A stretch of 50,460 nucleotides of DNA from Chrysophaeum taylorii (lineage: Eukaryota > Sar > Pelagophyceae > Pelagomonadales > Pelagomonadaceae). The stretch is taken from contig JAQMWT010000616.1 in NCBI GenBank assembly GCA_029834535.1, positions 1 to 50,460 on the forward strand, in the 5' to 3' direction. The notes under the pieces were generated by a model, which was given only the letters and a program-made list of their open reading frames with translations, did not search any database and was not told where the DNA came from. Position numbers and translations under genes: made by a program. Shown here in pieces: positions 9,126-19,318 of the stretch. How positions within the stretch are numbered: the stretch's first letter is position 1; each line of letters opens with the position of its first letter.

Positions 9126-11983
9126 CAGCGTTGGGAATTCACTGGGCTCACTTCACTAGGTTCACTGAATTTGGTTCACTTCACTTCACTTCACCAAAAA
9201 TTTTCGTCCGAAGTCCAATGTTCACTTCACGTTCATTCACTTTGGCAGACGGCCAAGTCTGATGAGCAAAGTCGAACCGCGCTACCTGGAGGTGGAGGAT
9301 AATGTTGATGGTGAGGAGGAATACGCGGAACAGAAGGAGGAGCACGAGAACGAGCCGATTGCGACGTCGATGCTGACGTAGAACACACCCGGCAAAAGTG
9401 GACGATCAACCAGGTCCAAGGTGTGGGACTGCGTGCGTCGACTGAAGAAAAATCATCCTGAACCGCGCCAGTGGGAAGGCGGCGCATGTGTGTATCCGGT
9501 GCTGGGAGTGCCTGGAGGTGACGAGAGACTTCAAGAAAGGCACATGGCAGACGACCAAGCCTCTTGCCCACTTCAAGGCTGCGCATCCGGAGGACGAGCT
9601 GGGACGTCAACAGCTCACCAAGAAACAGAAGACAGACCAAGAAAAGGAGGGCGTTATGACGGCCGTGGGCGTTGTGGCAGCCTCGAAGGGTAAATCGGAT
9701 ATTACGAGATACTTCATGGCCATGCCCAGCCAGGCAAGGCACTCTTCCCTGATGGCGTTCTCGGCTCGGCACTACGGGTACACGTCGCAGCGGATTTCCA
9801 AGCGCACCTTTGACGACGAAGATCATGGCAGCCTAATTGAGGCGCATTACCGCGGCGGTGGCGGGAAAGGCAAGTGCCCGTTCATGACTCGAAATGCGCC
9901 GTTTGAATGGGTGGACGCTGAATATCGTTGCTTTGTTCGAATCTCGATACACGTCGTTACGGAGTGTTATGAAGCGGCTTTCGGCAATCCATCCGCCCAG
10001 GTGCTGCATGACGGCGGGACACTCAAGGATAAGTTCAAGCGACAGGCCATTGGCCTATCCTTCATCTGGCCCGATTGGAGTGGCGTTGAGACGGTGGGCG
10101 TGGGCCTTGTTCCAGCTGACGACGGAACCGATTCCGGCACGGCTTATCTGCTCCGTTCTGTGGTCGTGGAGCATGCGAGAATCGATGTCGATTTGGCGGC
10201 CGCAACCATTGTTCAAGACCGGGCTGCAATTGGCGTCGCCGAAGAATTTTTTGTTGAGGTCGAAGCGTGTGTGACGTGCATGATATCTCACAAATCTAGG
10301 CAGCGGCATGTGGCGACTTGACACGATCCGGAGGCAAGCAGGTGATCAATCCATTCCCAGCTGGCCAGGAGCTGCCGAACCGTGCCCACGATGGAGCCAA
10401 GTACTTTTCTTACGGCACACGTTTGAAGGATCTGCATGCGCTTTTGCCATTACAGCCGGGGAAATCGCCGAAACTCAAGCTCAAGCTCGACCTCAATAAG
10501 ACGAGGTTCCGGGCGCGATGCCAACTTATTCGTCCCTTGCTGCGTATGCACCACGTGCTCAAACTGTACGCGGCTACCAACATTGGACTCCTCTGGACAA
10601 TCAGTGATGAGCAATGGGTGGCGTTGGCTGAATTCGAGGCGATTTTTGCTATATCGGATGACCCCGTTGTTTTCGTGCAACATGAACACTTATACCTGGG
10701 GGCGTGCGCCGCATTGATCAGGCACAACATGATCGAGTCTCTGCGAGCTGGGACGCTAGAAGTCATTGATCTCCCGAACATAACTGCGAAATCCATGCCA
10801 CGCAAGACTGTCGATGTTGACGACCTCAGCGAGACCGGCAAAATCTGTCTTCAGCGGGCTATACTCGAATGTGAGCGTCGGGTTTGCGGGAATAATAAAA
10901 ACTACGCGCGTCACTTTGACTACGAATTCAACGATCGCGAGCTGATTGCCTTCCTTCTTGACTTTCGGACTATCAACCGCCGGCACCTGTCGTCCAATCA
11001 GAGAGCTCAGCCCAGGAAGTTGCTCAAGGAAGAATATGTGATTTACGCACGGACTGCATTCCACCACGAAAAGGCAAAGACTTCCTCCGAGTCTGCGCCG
11101 CCCTCCGAGCCTGCGCCTGCCCGCAGTCTCTTGGCGGCACTCGACGCACCCGGCGCTTGGGACGATATTAGTGGCGACGTGCCTTCATTTGCAATGCCAG
11201 AGAACCAGATGCCCGATTTCAATGTGGAGTTTGAAGAGGTCTTCAATCAATGGAACAGGCTCTCGAGATCGCTCAACTGGAAAGTGCATTATCCTGAACT
11301 TGAGAAGAAGGATGAAGTCGGCTTCACAGATCTGGCTGTGCTCGACGTTGGAAAGCTGTATCGACCGCTCATCAAGGAGCAGTATGGGTTCCTTCCGGAC
11401 ATGGGGAGAGCCTCTAAGGGTCCAATTGGTACACATGGCGCGCAGAGCTACTGTGAGCGCTGCCTGAGCATTGGAAATCTTGTCCTGACTGAGGGAAACA
11501 CGTTGCTCAGCGCGGACGAGACGGACAAAGTTGCCCTACTGCGCATGAACAAGGATTTCACTGCGGCGGCCCGGATTAAGTACAGGGACCTCGGACACGA
11601 GACCGAGTTCAAAAACGTCGATAGCACCATCCCCGAGACTCTTTGGAGATGGAGGTTGATGAGGAAGAACCAGACGAAGATACCGAGGTCGTTCACATCG
11701 CCTAAAGTAAGAAACACTGAACCCCATCCACGGTAACTCCTTCGTCCCGAAACGCGAATGAATCTAAGAGCACCAGACCTAGGCAATAGCGCGCGGGGGG
11801 CACGGAACTGACGGGGCGCGGCAGGGATCGGCGCTGGCGTTAAAAAAAAAAAATGTGGCGTTCACTTCACAAAGTTCCACAATGGCCACGTAGGGTGACG
11901 TGTTCACTTCAAGTCACTTCACCAATATTGCGTGGCTGGTGAAGTGGTTCACGTTCATTTGCTGAAGTGAATTCCCAACGCTG
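9126..11983. mobile_element. hAT-superfamily DNA transposon nested in the retrotransposon
   Basis: The element is bounded by a perfect 18-bp terminal inverted repeat, CAGCGTTGGGAATTCACT at 9126-9143 and its reverse complement at 11966-11983. CAG-N-GTTGGG is a typical hAT end. Both ends carry dense subterminal TTCACTTCAC / GAAGTGAA motifs (9144-9240, 11857-11965), the kind of sites hAT transposases bind. Between them lies a frame-broken transposase with BED finger and hAT dimerisation domain. hAT insertion normally makes 8-bp duplications, but the flanks here are GTTTTTAT and AGTATAAG, which do not match. The element therefore sits at a recombination junction, not at its original insertion site. 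Confidence 0.92.
9403..11736 (+). pseudogene. hAT transposase, frameshifted
   Basis: The transposase excises and inserts the hAT element. A BED zinc finger is split by a frame change near 9480: VWDCVRRLKK in one frame, then CIRCWECLEV, with the His pair in HFKAAH. The RNase H-like catalytic domain runs from about 9700 and changes frame near 10315, where the sense of VGDLTRSGGKQVINPFPAGQ is recovered in frame 1. The C-terminal dimerisation domain is at about 11425-11565 (SYCERCLSIGNLVLTEGN, LLRMNKDF), matching the SER-FS-aG-...-R-L-...-N pattern of hAT dimerisation domains. The two frameshifts make this copy non-autonomous unless another copy supplies transposase. The C-terminal ORF from 10318 is still open for 472 codons. 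Confidence 0.85.
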
Positions 11984-12026
11984 AGTATAAGAAAGGTGCG
12001 AAGAGCTCCAGAGCGTCGTGCATATT

Positions 12027-13271
12027 ATGAGTCAGCTCTCTGTACTGTCGCCGCGTGATGGGAAAACGATCGAGGAAGACCTCGTTACCATCGGCTGTCT
12101 GGACACGGGCACGCTGACGTTCATGGTTGGACATATTTATAAATGACGAGACGGGCCAAAATTCGCAACGACCATTGGTGTTGATGGAATGGCCGATGTC
12201 TCCTATATTTGCCGCGAGATGGTCGCCAGGTTGGCGAAGGACAAGATAATCTTCGACCAAGGCGAACTCCCAGTCGAGCGCACCCTGTATGGGTCGGGGT
12301 TGCATACGACGAGTATCCACAAATGGGTCGCGTTGCGAATTGCTCTTGCGGACGACGTTGCAGTCCCGTTGGTGGCCATCGTGGCTGATACGAATCATTC
12401 ATTCTTACTGGGAGCGCGCGACATTCGAGTGCTGGGAGCCGTGGTGGACTACCCGCACAATCGCATTGCGCTTCACCGCACGCAAATCGCATATGGGCGC
12501 AAATGGTTAAAGGTGCAGGATCAACGAGTCGATTCCCCTGTCCTGACGTTCAGATCAACTTACGAGCGCAACCCCGTGGTAGTTCCGATTTACGGCCACC
12601 AGCACCCCGCGATGAGGCAGAGCCTGAACACGATCGAGGATCGAGCTTTCGCTCGCTTGTGCACGATCATAGACCCCCAGCGTCTCTACCCAGGTCGTCG
12701 AGCGGTAGCTTCGACGACCTGGGAAGTCTCGACCGCTACTCCTTCTCGAGTGTCGACCAGCGCTGCCGATGAAGTGGTTGCCTACGCTGCGCGCACGATG
12801 AAGGTCGAGCTTGGACGCACTTACAGCGTACCAGTCACCCTTTCGGAGCCCTTTGAAGACGGGCAAGTTTTTGATGCTACATCCTCTGGATACGAGCAGC
12901 TCGGGGTAGTCGATGAAATGTGTTCTTCTAGCGAGGATCACGACAAGTCCGCCGCTCGCGTGGCATTGTCATCCACCCAAGATGTGCCGACCGTGATTAC
13001 TCTAGGTGAAGTGCTCGCCCTCGGCGATATTATTCGCCACGAGGACGAGTTGAACGTCTCTACGGTCGAAGAGTTAACGAAGGACTGTGAAGCAACCTAC
13101 GATAAGGCAGACCCGTCGTTCACTGTTTCGGTCACAAGCCATATGACGCAATGCAACGCAGCCCCCTCACCGATGCTTTTGAGCTCGATACAAAATACGA
13201 CCCACTCCGCCGAAAAGGACGTGACCTCCCGTCAAAGATCGCTTGGCAACGATGATTTCGACCGACGATAA
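12027..13271 (+). pseudogene. Aspartic protease and linker of element 3
   Basis: This is a second copy of the protease region, homologous to 8690-9115. It includes CLDTGTLTFM with the catalytic DTG, GVDGMADVSYICREMV, and FLLGARDIRVLGAVVDYP. A TGA at 12144-12146 interrupts it where element 2 has a sense codon (HIYRN against HIYK-stop). The frame then stays open for 360 codons from 12189. After the protease (to about 12490) comes a ~250-residue linker of no recognised family, ending at an in-frame TAA at 13269-13271. The same frame reopens immediately and leads into the methyltransferase, so the TAA is probably a nonsense mutation in one polyprotein. Homology to element 2 reaches almost back to the hAT edge at 11984. 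Confidence 0.8.
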
Positions 13272-14199
13272 GAAATTAAGTGCCGAGAGGCTACGGAAGG
13301 CGAGATTCGCCGAGGATATGAAAAAGCTCAATGGCTGCCGATCACGTATCGCAAGGTTGTGATGCTATTCAGCGGCGCCGGAGGCAGCACTTTAGGGCTG
13401 CAACGAGCGAGCGAGATGTGCGGGACGTCGTTTCGAGTCGTCCTCGCCCTTGACTCTTCAGAAGCTGCCAACAAGATCCATCATAAAAATTTTCCGATGG
13501 TGCCTGTGGTTCAGCACACGCTCTGTGGACGCTATTCAACGACTCTGCGATTGATAAAGGCCTATTTGCCCGAAGCGGAATGGTCATTGTCGATGTGCAT
13601 CGCGTCCGCGCCCTGCGTTCATTCAGCACTTGTAATTGACGTCCAGAGATGTCGGCAAGGGAGTTTCGGCCACTCATTGGACGATGAAGCTGCGCAAAAG
13701 AGCTGGCTTCATAATGTGGCTGATTGAACAGGAGGCTTCGATTATTTCTTACGTTGCGCGTTTACACCCTTACGTGTGCGTCGTCAATTTTCGCGACATT
13801 ACGCCCAATTTGATGAGCTGTCGCGTGCTATTGTTGGTCTCTAGTCACCCGCTGCACCTGCGAGAAGCTCCCAAAACTTGTGCAAATGTGCGCCAAAAAT
13901 TTGCTGCAGACTTAGGTTATGAAGATGACGAAACCCTGCTCCTGCTGAACAATTTAGGCTCGTCCCGAGACGCTACGGATACGGTTTACACCGTCACGCG
14001 AGTTCCTCTTCGCATAGGACCGCACCTTTCGGATACTCAGCCTTTGACTCTCAAAATGACCGCAGAGTTGGTCACGATGCCGTTTGATTATGATTGGGCC
14101 GGCCTGTCTAGGACAGCTTCGTTCAAGCACTTGGCGTCCATCGTGCCCCCATACACTCTTGCGATTTTAGCACTCGATCTGCACAACTCCGTGACCTGA
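13272..14199 (+). pseudogene. Cytosine-C5 DNA methyltransferase domain inside the retrotransposon
   Basis: C5 methyltransferases transfer a methyl group from S-adenosylmethionine to cytosine in DNA. In frame 3 I see motif I LFSGAGGSTLGL (13365-13400), motif II VVLALDSSEAANKIHHKNFP, and catalytic motif IV ASAPCVHS with the Pro-Cys at 13611-13616. The Gln usual after Cys is Val here. The frame changes to frame 1 somewhere between about 13640 and 13727. There, LHPYVCVVNFRDI (13768-13800) matches motif VI, but the Glu of ENV is missing. QPLTLKMTAELVTMPFDYDW matches motif IX, and SFKHLASIVPPYTLAILALD (about 14122-14180) matches motif X, the G-N-x-VPP block. Order, spacing and ~300-residue length fit a complete but decayed domain. 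It lies between protease and RT, both in the same orientation. Confidence 0.83.
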
Positions 14200-14761
14200 G
14201 ATTTCCGCCAAAGCGGCGAAGTCTTACCGACCGCGTTGAGCCTTACAGATCGACCGTCTGAGCAGTATCTGCGAATTTCCGACACCACCCTTCGTCACGT
14301 ACAGGTTCCGCTGTTGAATACGCGCACCGTGTCGTTAAGTGGGTGACAACAACAGATCTAAAGGATCGCACCAAATGGAAATCGCCAGAAGTATCTTTGC
14401 TTCCGCTTCCAACAGATGCGCCAGGGACGGCTCATACTTCGTTTGCTGCCCCCCCCCCCGACAACCAAAATTGAACGTTCCGCCGGATCCTGAACCTGAT
14501 CGGGAGCCGAAAGTGAGGAGCGAACCGAGCGTGCGCGTTAAAGGTGAAAAGATTAATAAGAACCAGCCTGACGTGAGATTCAAATACGAAGAAAAGTTCG
14601 ATGTGTCGTGGAAGGATGGACCGCGCGATGCGGACGGAGCGCCGCTAGCGCAGACTCCAGAGCACGTCAAGGATAACGAAGCGATGAAAGTCAAAATTCC
14701 GACGAAAGAAGAAGTCGAGATAGTCGTGCAGGAACTGGGAATACCCGACAATCCGCATTGA
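14200..14761 (+). pseudogene. Polyprotein linker between methyltransferase and reverse transcriptase
   Basis: After a TGA at 14197-14199 the methyltransferase frame reopens and runs to a TGA at 14341-14343 (EVLPTALSLTDRPSEQYLRI). A shifted frame (14339-14761) then leads towards RT with a Pro-rich stretch, PPDPEPDREPK, and EEVEIVVQELGIPDNPH. That end aligns with the segment before RT in element 1 (VEDVMSELSITEHPALDDDE). An in-frame TGA at 14759-14761 separates it from the RT frame. No catalytic motif is visible. It reads as connecting sequence of one long polyprotein. Confidence 0.6.
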
Positions 14762-14776
14762 GATGAAGATGCGAAT

Positions 14777-16442
14777 ATGATGTTAAGCCACTGCGTGCAA
14801 TACGCGTGGGCCTTTTTTGACCCGATTATGAGACCCGTGGACTCGCCGCCGGTTTCTCTGCGATTTAAAGACGCAAACCCACGACCGATCAAGATGACAC
14901 CTTACCTGACGCCAGCAAAGCTCGATTGTTTCAGAAAGCAGATCACCGAGTGGTGTCGCGATGGAGTCATCCGACCGGCGAACTCTCCGTGGGGATTTCC
15001 CGTGCTGATGCTGCCCAAGAAAGGAGCAGAGATCGGGACGTCAAATGCTTTTCGTGCTGCAATTGACTTACGTCAGCACAACGATCAGCTGGTCAATGAT
15101 AGCTGGCCGAACATTCGTCAAAATGATGCTTTGGCTTTCCTTGCCATGCGCCGTTGGCGGACGTGCATTGATATTCGGTGGAGATACCACAACCTGCGTT
15201 TGGACACCGCCGCTCACGACGCTATCACGATGGTTGGCCCACTCGGAGCACACAGTTTCTTGCGCTTGCCTCTGGGAGTGAAAACAGCAGGAGCTCTCTT
15301 CTGCAAGCAGATGGCCAGCGATTTGTCGAAATGGATGTACAAGGACTTGGTCGCGTGTGTCGACGACATTATGATGGGATCGGGCGACCACCATCGTCAC
15401 TTACAAGTCTTGATTGAAGTACTGTGCCACCTAGCACAAAGAGGATATAGTGGACGAACAGCAAAGTTTCATCTCCTCAAAGATGATATCAAGTTTCTGG
15501 GACATGTTTCGACTCCGGAAGGCTTAAAGCCGAATCCTAACACGTTGGAAGCCTTGCAGCAGGTGCCGATTCCCGGAACTCTGCCGAATACGTCTCCGAA
15601 GACCCAGATTCGATCTTTCATCGGCATGAGCAACTATTGCCGCCGATATATGGGGAATTATTCGAAGATTGTGGAACCGTTGAGACGGTTGTGTCTCGAA
15701 GGTGTCACGTTCAAGTGGACGCCCGAATGCCGAAAGGCTTGGGACACGATCATCGAAGCTTTAGTGGATTCTCGCGGAGTCTACCACCCAGACTACGATC
15801 ATCCCTTCCAGATCCGCTCGGATGCCTCTAAAGATGGTCTGGGCGCGTCTTTTCCAACTCGTGGAAGTCAAAGACGACACCGGAAAGGTAACACGAGAGG
15901 AGCGAGTGATTTAGAATTGGAGCCGAGCTGTGCCGAAGGAGATGCGGAACTACGAGCCCCGTCGGCTGGAGCTACTGGCAGTTATTGTCTCCCTCGAACA
16001 TTTTCGCTCTTATATTGAAGGGCATAAAACGGTCCTCGAGACGGATCACCGCAACCTGACGTTTCTGCGGAAGGCGACGCACTCATCTGGGCAACTGGCT
16101 CGATGGGCGATGCGACTTGCCAACTTTGATCCTGAACTGGGCTACAAACCAGGGAAGTCACCGGGAATGAGTATCCCTGACTGCCTCTCTCGCAATCCTA
16201 TCGATCACGTCATCGAGACGGATGAGTTTGGTGAGCCCTTGAATCACGCTTACTTGGCGTGCCAAGAACTTCCTCGGCCCATTGATGACGAAGTAGTACC
16301 ACTAGCTGGATGCCATATCATCTTGTCGTTTATCACGACTGAGTTGCCTGAAGAAGAAGAAGAAGATTGTCGCGATGATCCAATGCAGTTGGCTACGTCT
16401 CACGCTACGAGGCAACGTCAGAAAACTCGTCTGCGATCCTAA
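14777..16442 (+). pseudogene. pol: Reverse transcriptase-RNase H of element 3, frameshifted
   Basis: Frame 2 is open for 413 codons with RT blocks NSPWGFPVLMLPKKGAE, RLPLGVKTAG, the catalytic ACVDDIMMG, KFLGHVSTPEG and MSNYCRRYMGNYSKIVEP. The residue before Val-Asp-Asp is Cys where most RTs have Tyr or Phe (element 1 has YIDD). The RNase H part begins at IRSDASKDGLGA; the frame breaks near 15850 and continues in frame 3 (ELLAVIVSLEHFRSYIEGHK, ETDHRNLTFLRKATHSSGQL) to 16442. Element 1 shares almost every conserved block, so the two are close relatives within one Ty3/gypsy clade. Confidence 0.92.
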
Positions 16443-18436
16443 CCGAGTATTTTCCGAGACGCTGATGATTACCAAGAGTACATCGACAAGATCCCGGATA
16501 ATTTGACTTTGGAAGAGACGGCCAAAGACCAGACCACTGACGCCACTTACGAGGACATCCGTTATCGCATTGCTCAGGGCCATTCTCTTCGCCGGTACGG
16601 AGCTAACACTCGCTTCCAAGTTGTGAAGGGAGTCCTCTAATGTGCCGCCCCCGATTTGCACCCGATGATAGTCGCTCCCCAGACATTACGGACGCGCATC
16701 ATCCGACTTTACCATGACACCCCTCTCAGCGGTGGTCACGTGGGTCGTCACAGTACGGTGCAATCGACACTTGAACGTTTTTGGTGGCCTCACATGTCTA
16801 ACGAAGTGGGCATCTATATTGCTGGCTGTTTGGTGAGTTAGAAAGCTCGCACGCCAGAACCCAAGAGAGCTGGTCTCCTTCAATAGCCCGTGTACGATGG
16901 CGATTGTGCTGTTCTCTGCGTGGACTTGTTGGACCTTTGCCCAGTGCTGGTCCAGAGATGTATCTCATTGTGTTTTTCGATCCATTTTTTCATTTCTTGA
17001 TTCTCGACGTGCTTCACAACAAGACTGCTGAGTCGATCCTCGAGTCATTCGTGGCGAACATATTGCTCACGGGGTATTTACCTATGATGATTCGTACCGA
17101 CAATGGTAAAGATTTCGTCAACAAATTGATGGAAGAGTTTTGTCGTCTCTTCAACACTAGGTATAGTACTACGATTCCGCATCATGCCACTAGGTATAGT
17201 TCTACGATTCCGCATCATGCCCAGGCAAATCCGGATGAACGGGTCAACCGCTTTATCAAGGCCTTTCTCCGTGCGTGTCTTCAAGAGAGAAACACCACGG
17301 ACTGGCCGGATTTTGCAGAGTACATCGCATTTTGCTACAATCGCAAGTTCATTCCGGGTACACAGATCTCCCCGTTTATGCTTTGTCTCAATCGTCAGCC
17401 TCTGTTGCCCACCGATTATACGATCATGGATCTCGACACCCGACGCATGCCGAAAACTCGTTCTGATGTTGTGTCCGAGTCTCGCGAGAAATTGAAATTC
17501 TACACCGCAACGGTGAATGAAGCTCGTGAGAAGGCTCTCAAGAAGCAAAGACTCGCTTACAATGCTGACCATGTCGATGTTGAGTACGAGGAAGGATCGC
17601 ATGTTTTGCGCTACATTCCTTTTCTTCAGAACAAGCTTCAACCACAATGGCGCGGCCTGTTTATTATCGTGGAACGCCTGTCTCCGGTCACTTATAGGAT
17701 TGAGTCTCTCGACTCTCCGCCCGAACGGCGTTGTGTTCATGTTAGTCAGATCACCCCTGTGATGGTTTCTCCAGTGGTCGATCGAGCCGTGCCTAAGCCC
17801 AAGGAGACCTTCCGAGACGATTTTAAGCACGGTAAGTTTGTTATCTTTCGGATCCCCGATCGCAAACGGTCTGATCGGCGGAAGAAGATTTACGTTGCTG
17901 AAGTTTATGAACCTTATGATTACGCGAACGATCGAGTAGCCCTTCATTTCTACCCTGATCTCGGTCCGGATGACAAGATTTCTTACTACAAGCCAACCTC
18001 ACATCTCTCTACTCGCAAGCTCAAGCCGGAGTACAAGGACGTGGACGGTCGCAGTTTCACCGATAAGTCCAAGGTCACCAACAGTACCACTCCCTGTGCC
18101 ACCGACTTCGCTCCGCGCGAGATCGATGTGTTGATTCCCAAATTTACCTTGCGCAGTGGACGCGTTCCTGAACCCGTCATCACGCGCGTCTACAAGAAAA
18201 TCCGTTCAAGAGATGCTCAACCAGCCAAGGCTCGTGATTCTCGCCGGGCCACTCGCCGAGGGCAGCTCATATTCTCACTAGGGGAGTCCTGTGGCAGCAA
18301 CTCCTGCTCCCTGAGGCTTACCCCGCTTCTCAAGTCTTTGCCCGCGTTCAACGGGACGCCTTTCCCCCTTTTCCTTATGATGTCAAGTGATGTCATTCTG
18401 CTTACGTCACATTGTTTTCTCTGTCAAGAATCATAA
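16443..18436 (+). pseudogene. pol: Integrase of element 3, broken N-terminus
   Basis: Fragments at 16443-16900 carry the zinc-finger part (RLYHDTPLSGGHVGRHSTV, LERFWWPHMSNEVG), but one Cys of the HHCC set is lost (AGCLVS then a stop), and several stops and shifts follow. From 16904 the frame is open for 510 codons: catalytic core with IRTDNGKDF and the Glu in PDERVNRF, a GPY/F-like WRGLFIIVERLSPVTYRI, and the same ~170-residue C-terminal extension as element 1 (FKHGKFVIFRIPDRK, IYVAEVYEPYDYANDRVALH, KPEYKDVDG). An 11-codon tandem duplication separates the second Asp and the Glu. The frame runs without a stop into the 3' LTR, ending at 18436, whereas element 1 stops 35 nt before its LTR. Confidence 0.88.
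17156..17221 (+). repeat. 33-bp tandem duplication inside the integrase core
   Basis: Two 33-bp copies (ACTAGGTATAGTACTACG..., ACTAGGTATAGTTCTACG...) lie head to tail at 17156-17188 and 17189-17221, differing at one base. They encode TRYSTTIPHHA then TRYSSTIPHHA. Element 1 has a single copy of this stretch (VRYRTTLPYHP). The duplication keeps frame but lengthens the spacing between catalytic Asp and Glu. Confidence 0.9.
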
Positions 18437-18604
18437 AGCAACTGTCAGCCTCAAGTTGAGAGGCTTGGCGCGAGCGTGAACAAGTTTGTGGCGACGCGTA
18501 GCCGGCCCCCAAGCCCGGGCCTACCTTGAGTGTGGAGTTCTCCGGCGTGTTGGTGAGTGCCCCCAGTGTCCCCCAGGGTCGGAAACGTTTATACTGCCGC
18601 CACA
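18290..18604 (+). repeat. 3' LTR of element 3
   Basis: It begins TGTGGCAGCAACTCC after the purine tract CACTAGGGGAGTCC (18276-18289) and ends ACTGCCGCCACA. The end was set by analogy with TTACGCCACA of the LTR at 4772. It shares AGGCTTACCCC, AATCATAAAGCAAC and GCCTCAAGTTGAGAGGC-like blocks with that LTR but is otherwise strongly diverged and about 20 bp shorter. Confidence 0.7.
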
Positions 18605-18760
18605 GTGGGGTTTAGGAGTGAACTCAAAGCTTAGCGAACGTGCGCTGGTCAAAGCAGCTTAGATTGGCGGGGGTGAGAGCGTCGAGCTGAAATGGGAGTG
18701 GGTGTGGGTGTCAAGGCGTTAGTCTAACCGTCCAGGCGCCGCCAGGGACCGTGGGATTAG
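18605..18760 (+). repeat. repeat family D / Helitron subterminal relative
   Basis: GGGGTTTAGGAGTGAACTC, CAAAGCAGCTTAGATTGG and the following GA-rich stretch match the internal 3' part of the ~1.05-kb Helitron-type units (for example 35776-35850). The next part (CGCCAGGGACCGTGGG) matches 29400-29430 instead. A second and third copy of this mosaic are at about 28970-29100 and 29247-29430. It is non-coding. Confidence 0.5.
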
Positions 18761-19084
18761 AGTTACCCTACCTCCTTTTCATCACCCTTTTCTGTGACGG
18801 CTACCTCACAACCTATCTTCTATCACAAACGATCTGGAGAGATTTGACCCTCTCCAGTGGTATGGTAGAGGCCGCGTGCGGCCTTAGGTGTGATCAGCCC
18901 ATTCCGCTTGCCGCGTGCTACTACTGACGTAGGGAACAGACTCCTCACTTCCCAGGGAACACAGGTCCCGGAGAAGCATTCACACCGGCAATGAGGAACA
19001 AAGCTACTGCCAAAAAAACAACGGACTCTGGACCTTACGGCAGGCAAGGGCGGATTTCTCCAAAGGTCGGGTGGAAGAAGAAGA
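18761..19084. other. intergenic stretch, nothing recognised
   Basis: I see no convincing coding frame, repeat partner or RNA gene here. AAGAAGAAGACGATCTTCTT near 19076-19095 is a short inverted repeat at the border to repeat C. Confidence 0.4.
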
Positions 19085-19210
19085 CGATCTTCTTGTCTGT
19101 CTTTAAAGGTCGACTGCTAAGAGGGGGGGGGGGGTGTGGTGCATGAAGGATGTGTGTGGTTTTGTGGGGTCGGAGGGATGTGCCTGACGGGCGTAGATAG
19201 GTATGCGGGA
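19085..19210 (+). repeat. repeat family C copy
   Basis: GTCTTTAAAGGTCGACTGC, a long G-run, GATGTGCCTGACGGGCG and ATGCGGGACCTAGTC match the family copies at 4186-4440 (inverted) and 23036-23300. One unit is present here, not two. Confidence 0.65.
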
Positions 19211-19318
19211 CCTAGTCTTGTTATCTGAGTTATTTAGTGAAAGCGGAGAAAGAAAGAAGGGCGGGTAAGGATGAGGGAAAGCCGTAACATCTCGGAGAGA
19301 AAACCCTCATTGCCAATA

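Larger units (their letters stand above)
4772..18604 (+). mobile_element. Chimeric Ty3/gypsy retrotransposon carrying a DNA methyltransferase and a nested hAT
   Basis: The 13.8-kb unit runs LTR, gag, protease, [hAT 9126-11983], protease, cytosine-C5 methyltransferase, RT, RNase H, integrase, LTR. Three facts show that it is two elements joined. The protease coding region occurs on both sides of the hAT, diverged to roughly three quarters amino-acid identity by eye. The hAT lacks a matching 8-bp duplication. The two LTRs, which would be identical in a single new insertion, match only in blocks. The sequence before the 5' LTR (AGTTA) also differs from that after the 3' LTR (GTGGG). The left half is called element 2 and the right half element 3. 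Confidence 0.88.

Noticed and set aside
9118..11991. Target-site duplication for the hAT
   Set aside because: GTTTTTAT and AGTATAAG do not match in direct orientation; no 8-bp duplication is present.
12144..14761. TGA read as a sense codon in the retroelement
   Set aside because: The sulfotransferase-like gene ends in TGA, other frames are broken by shifts too, and one stop is TAA; decay is simpler.
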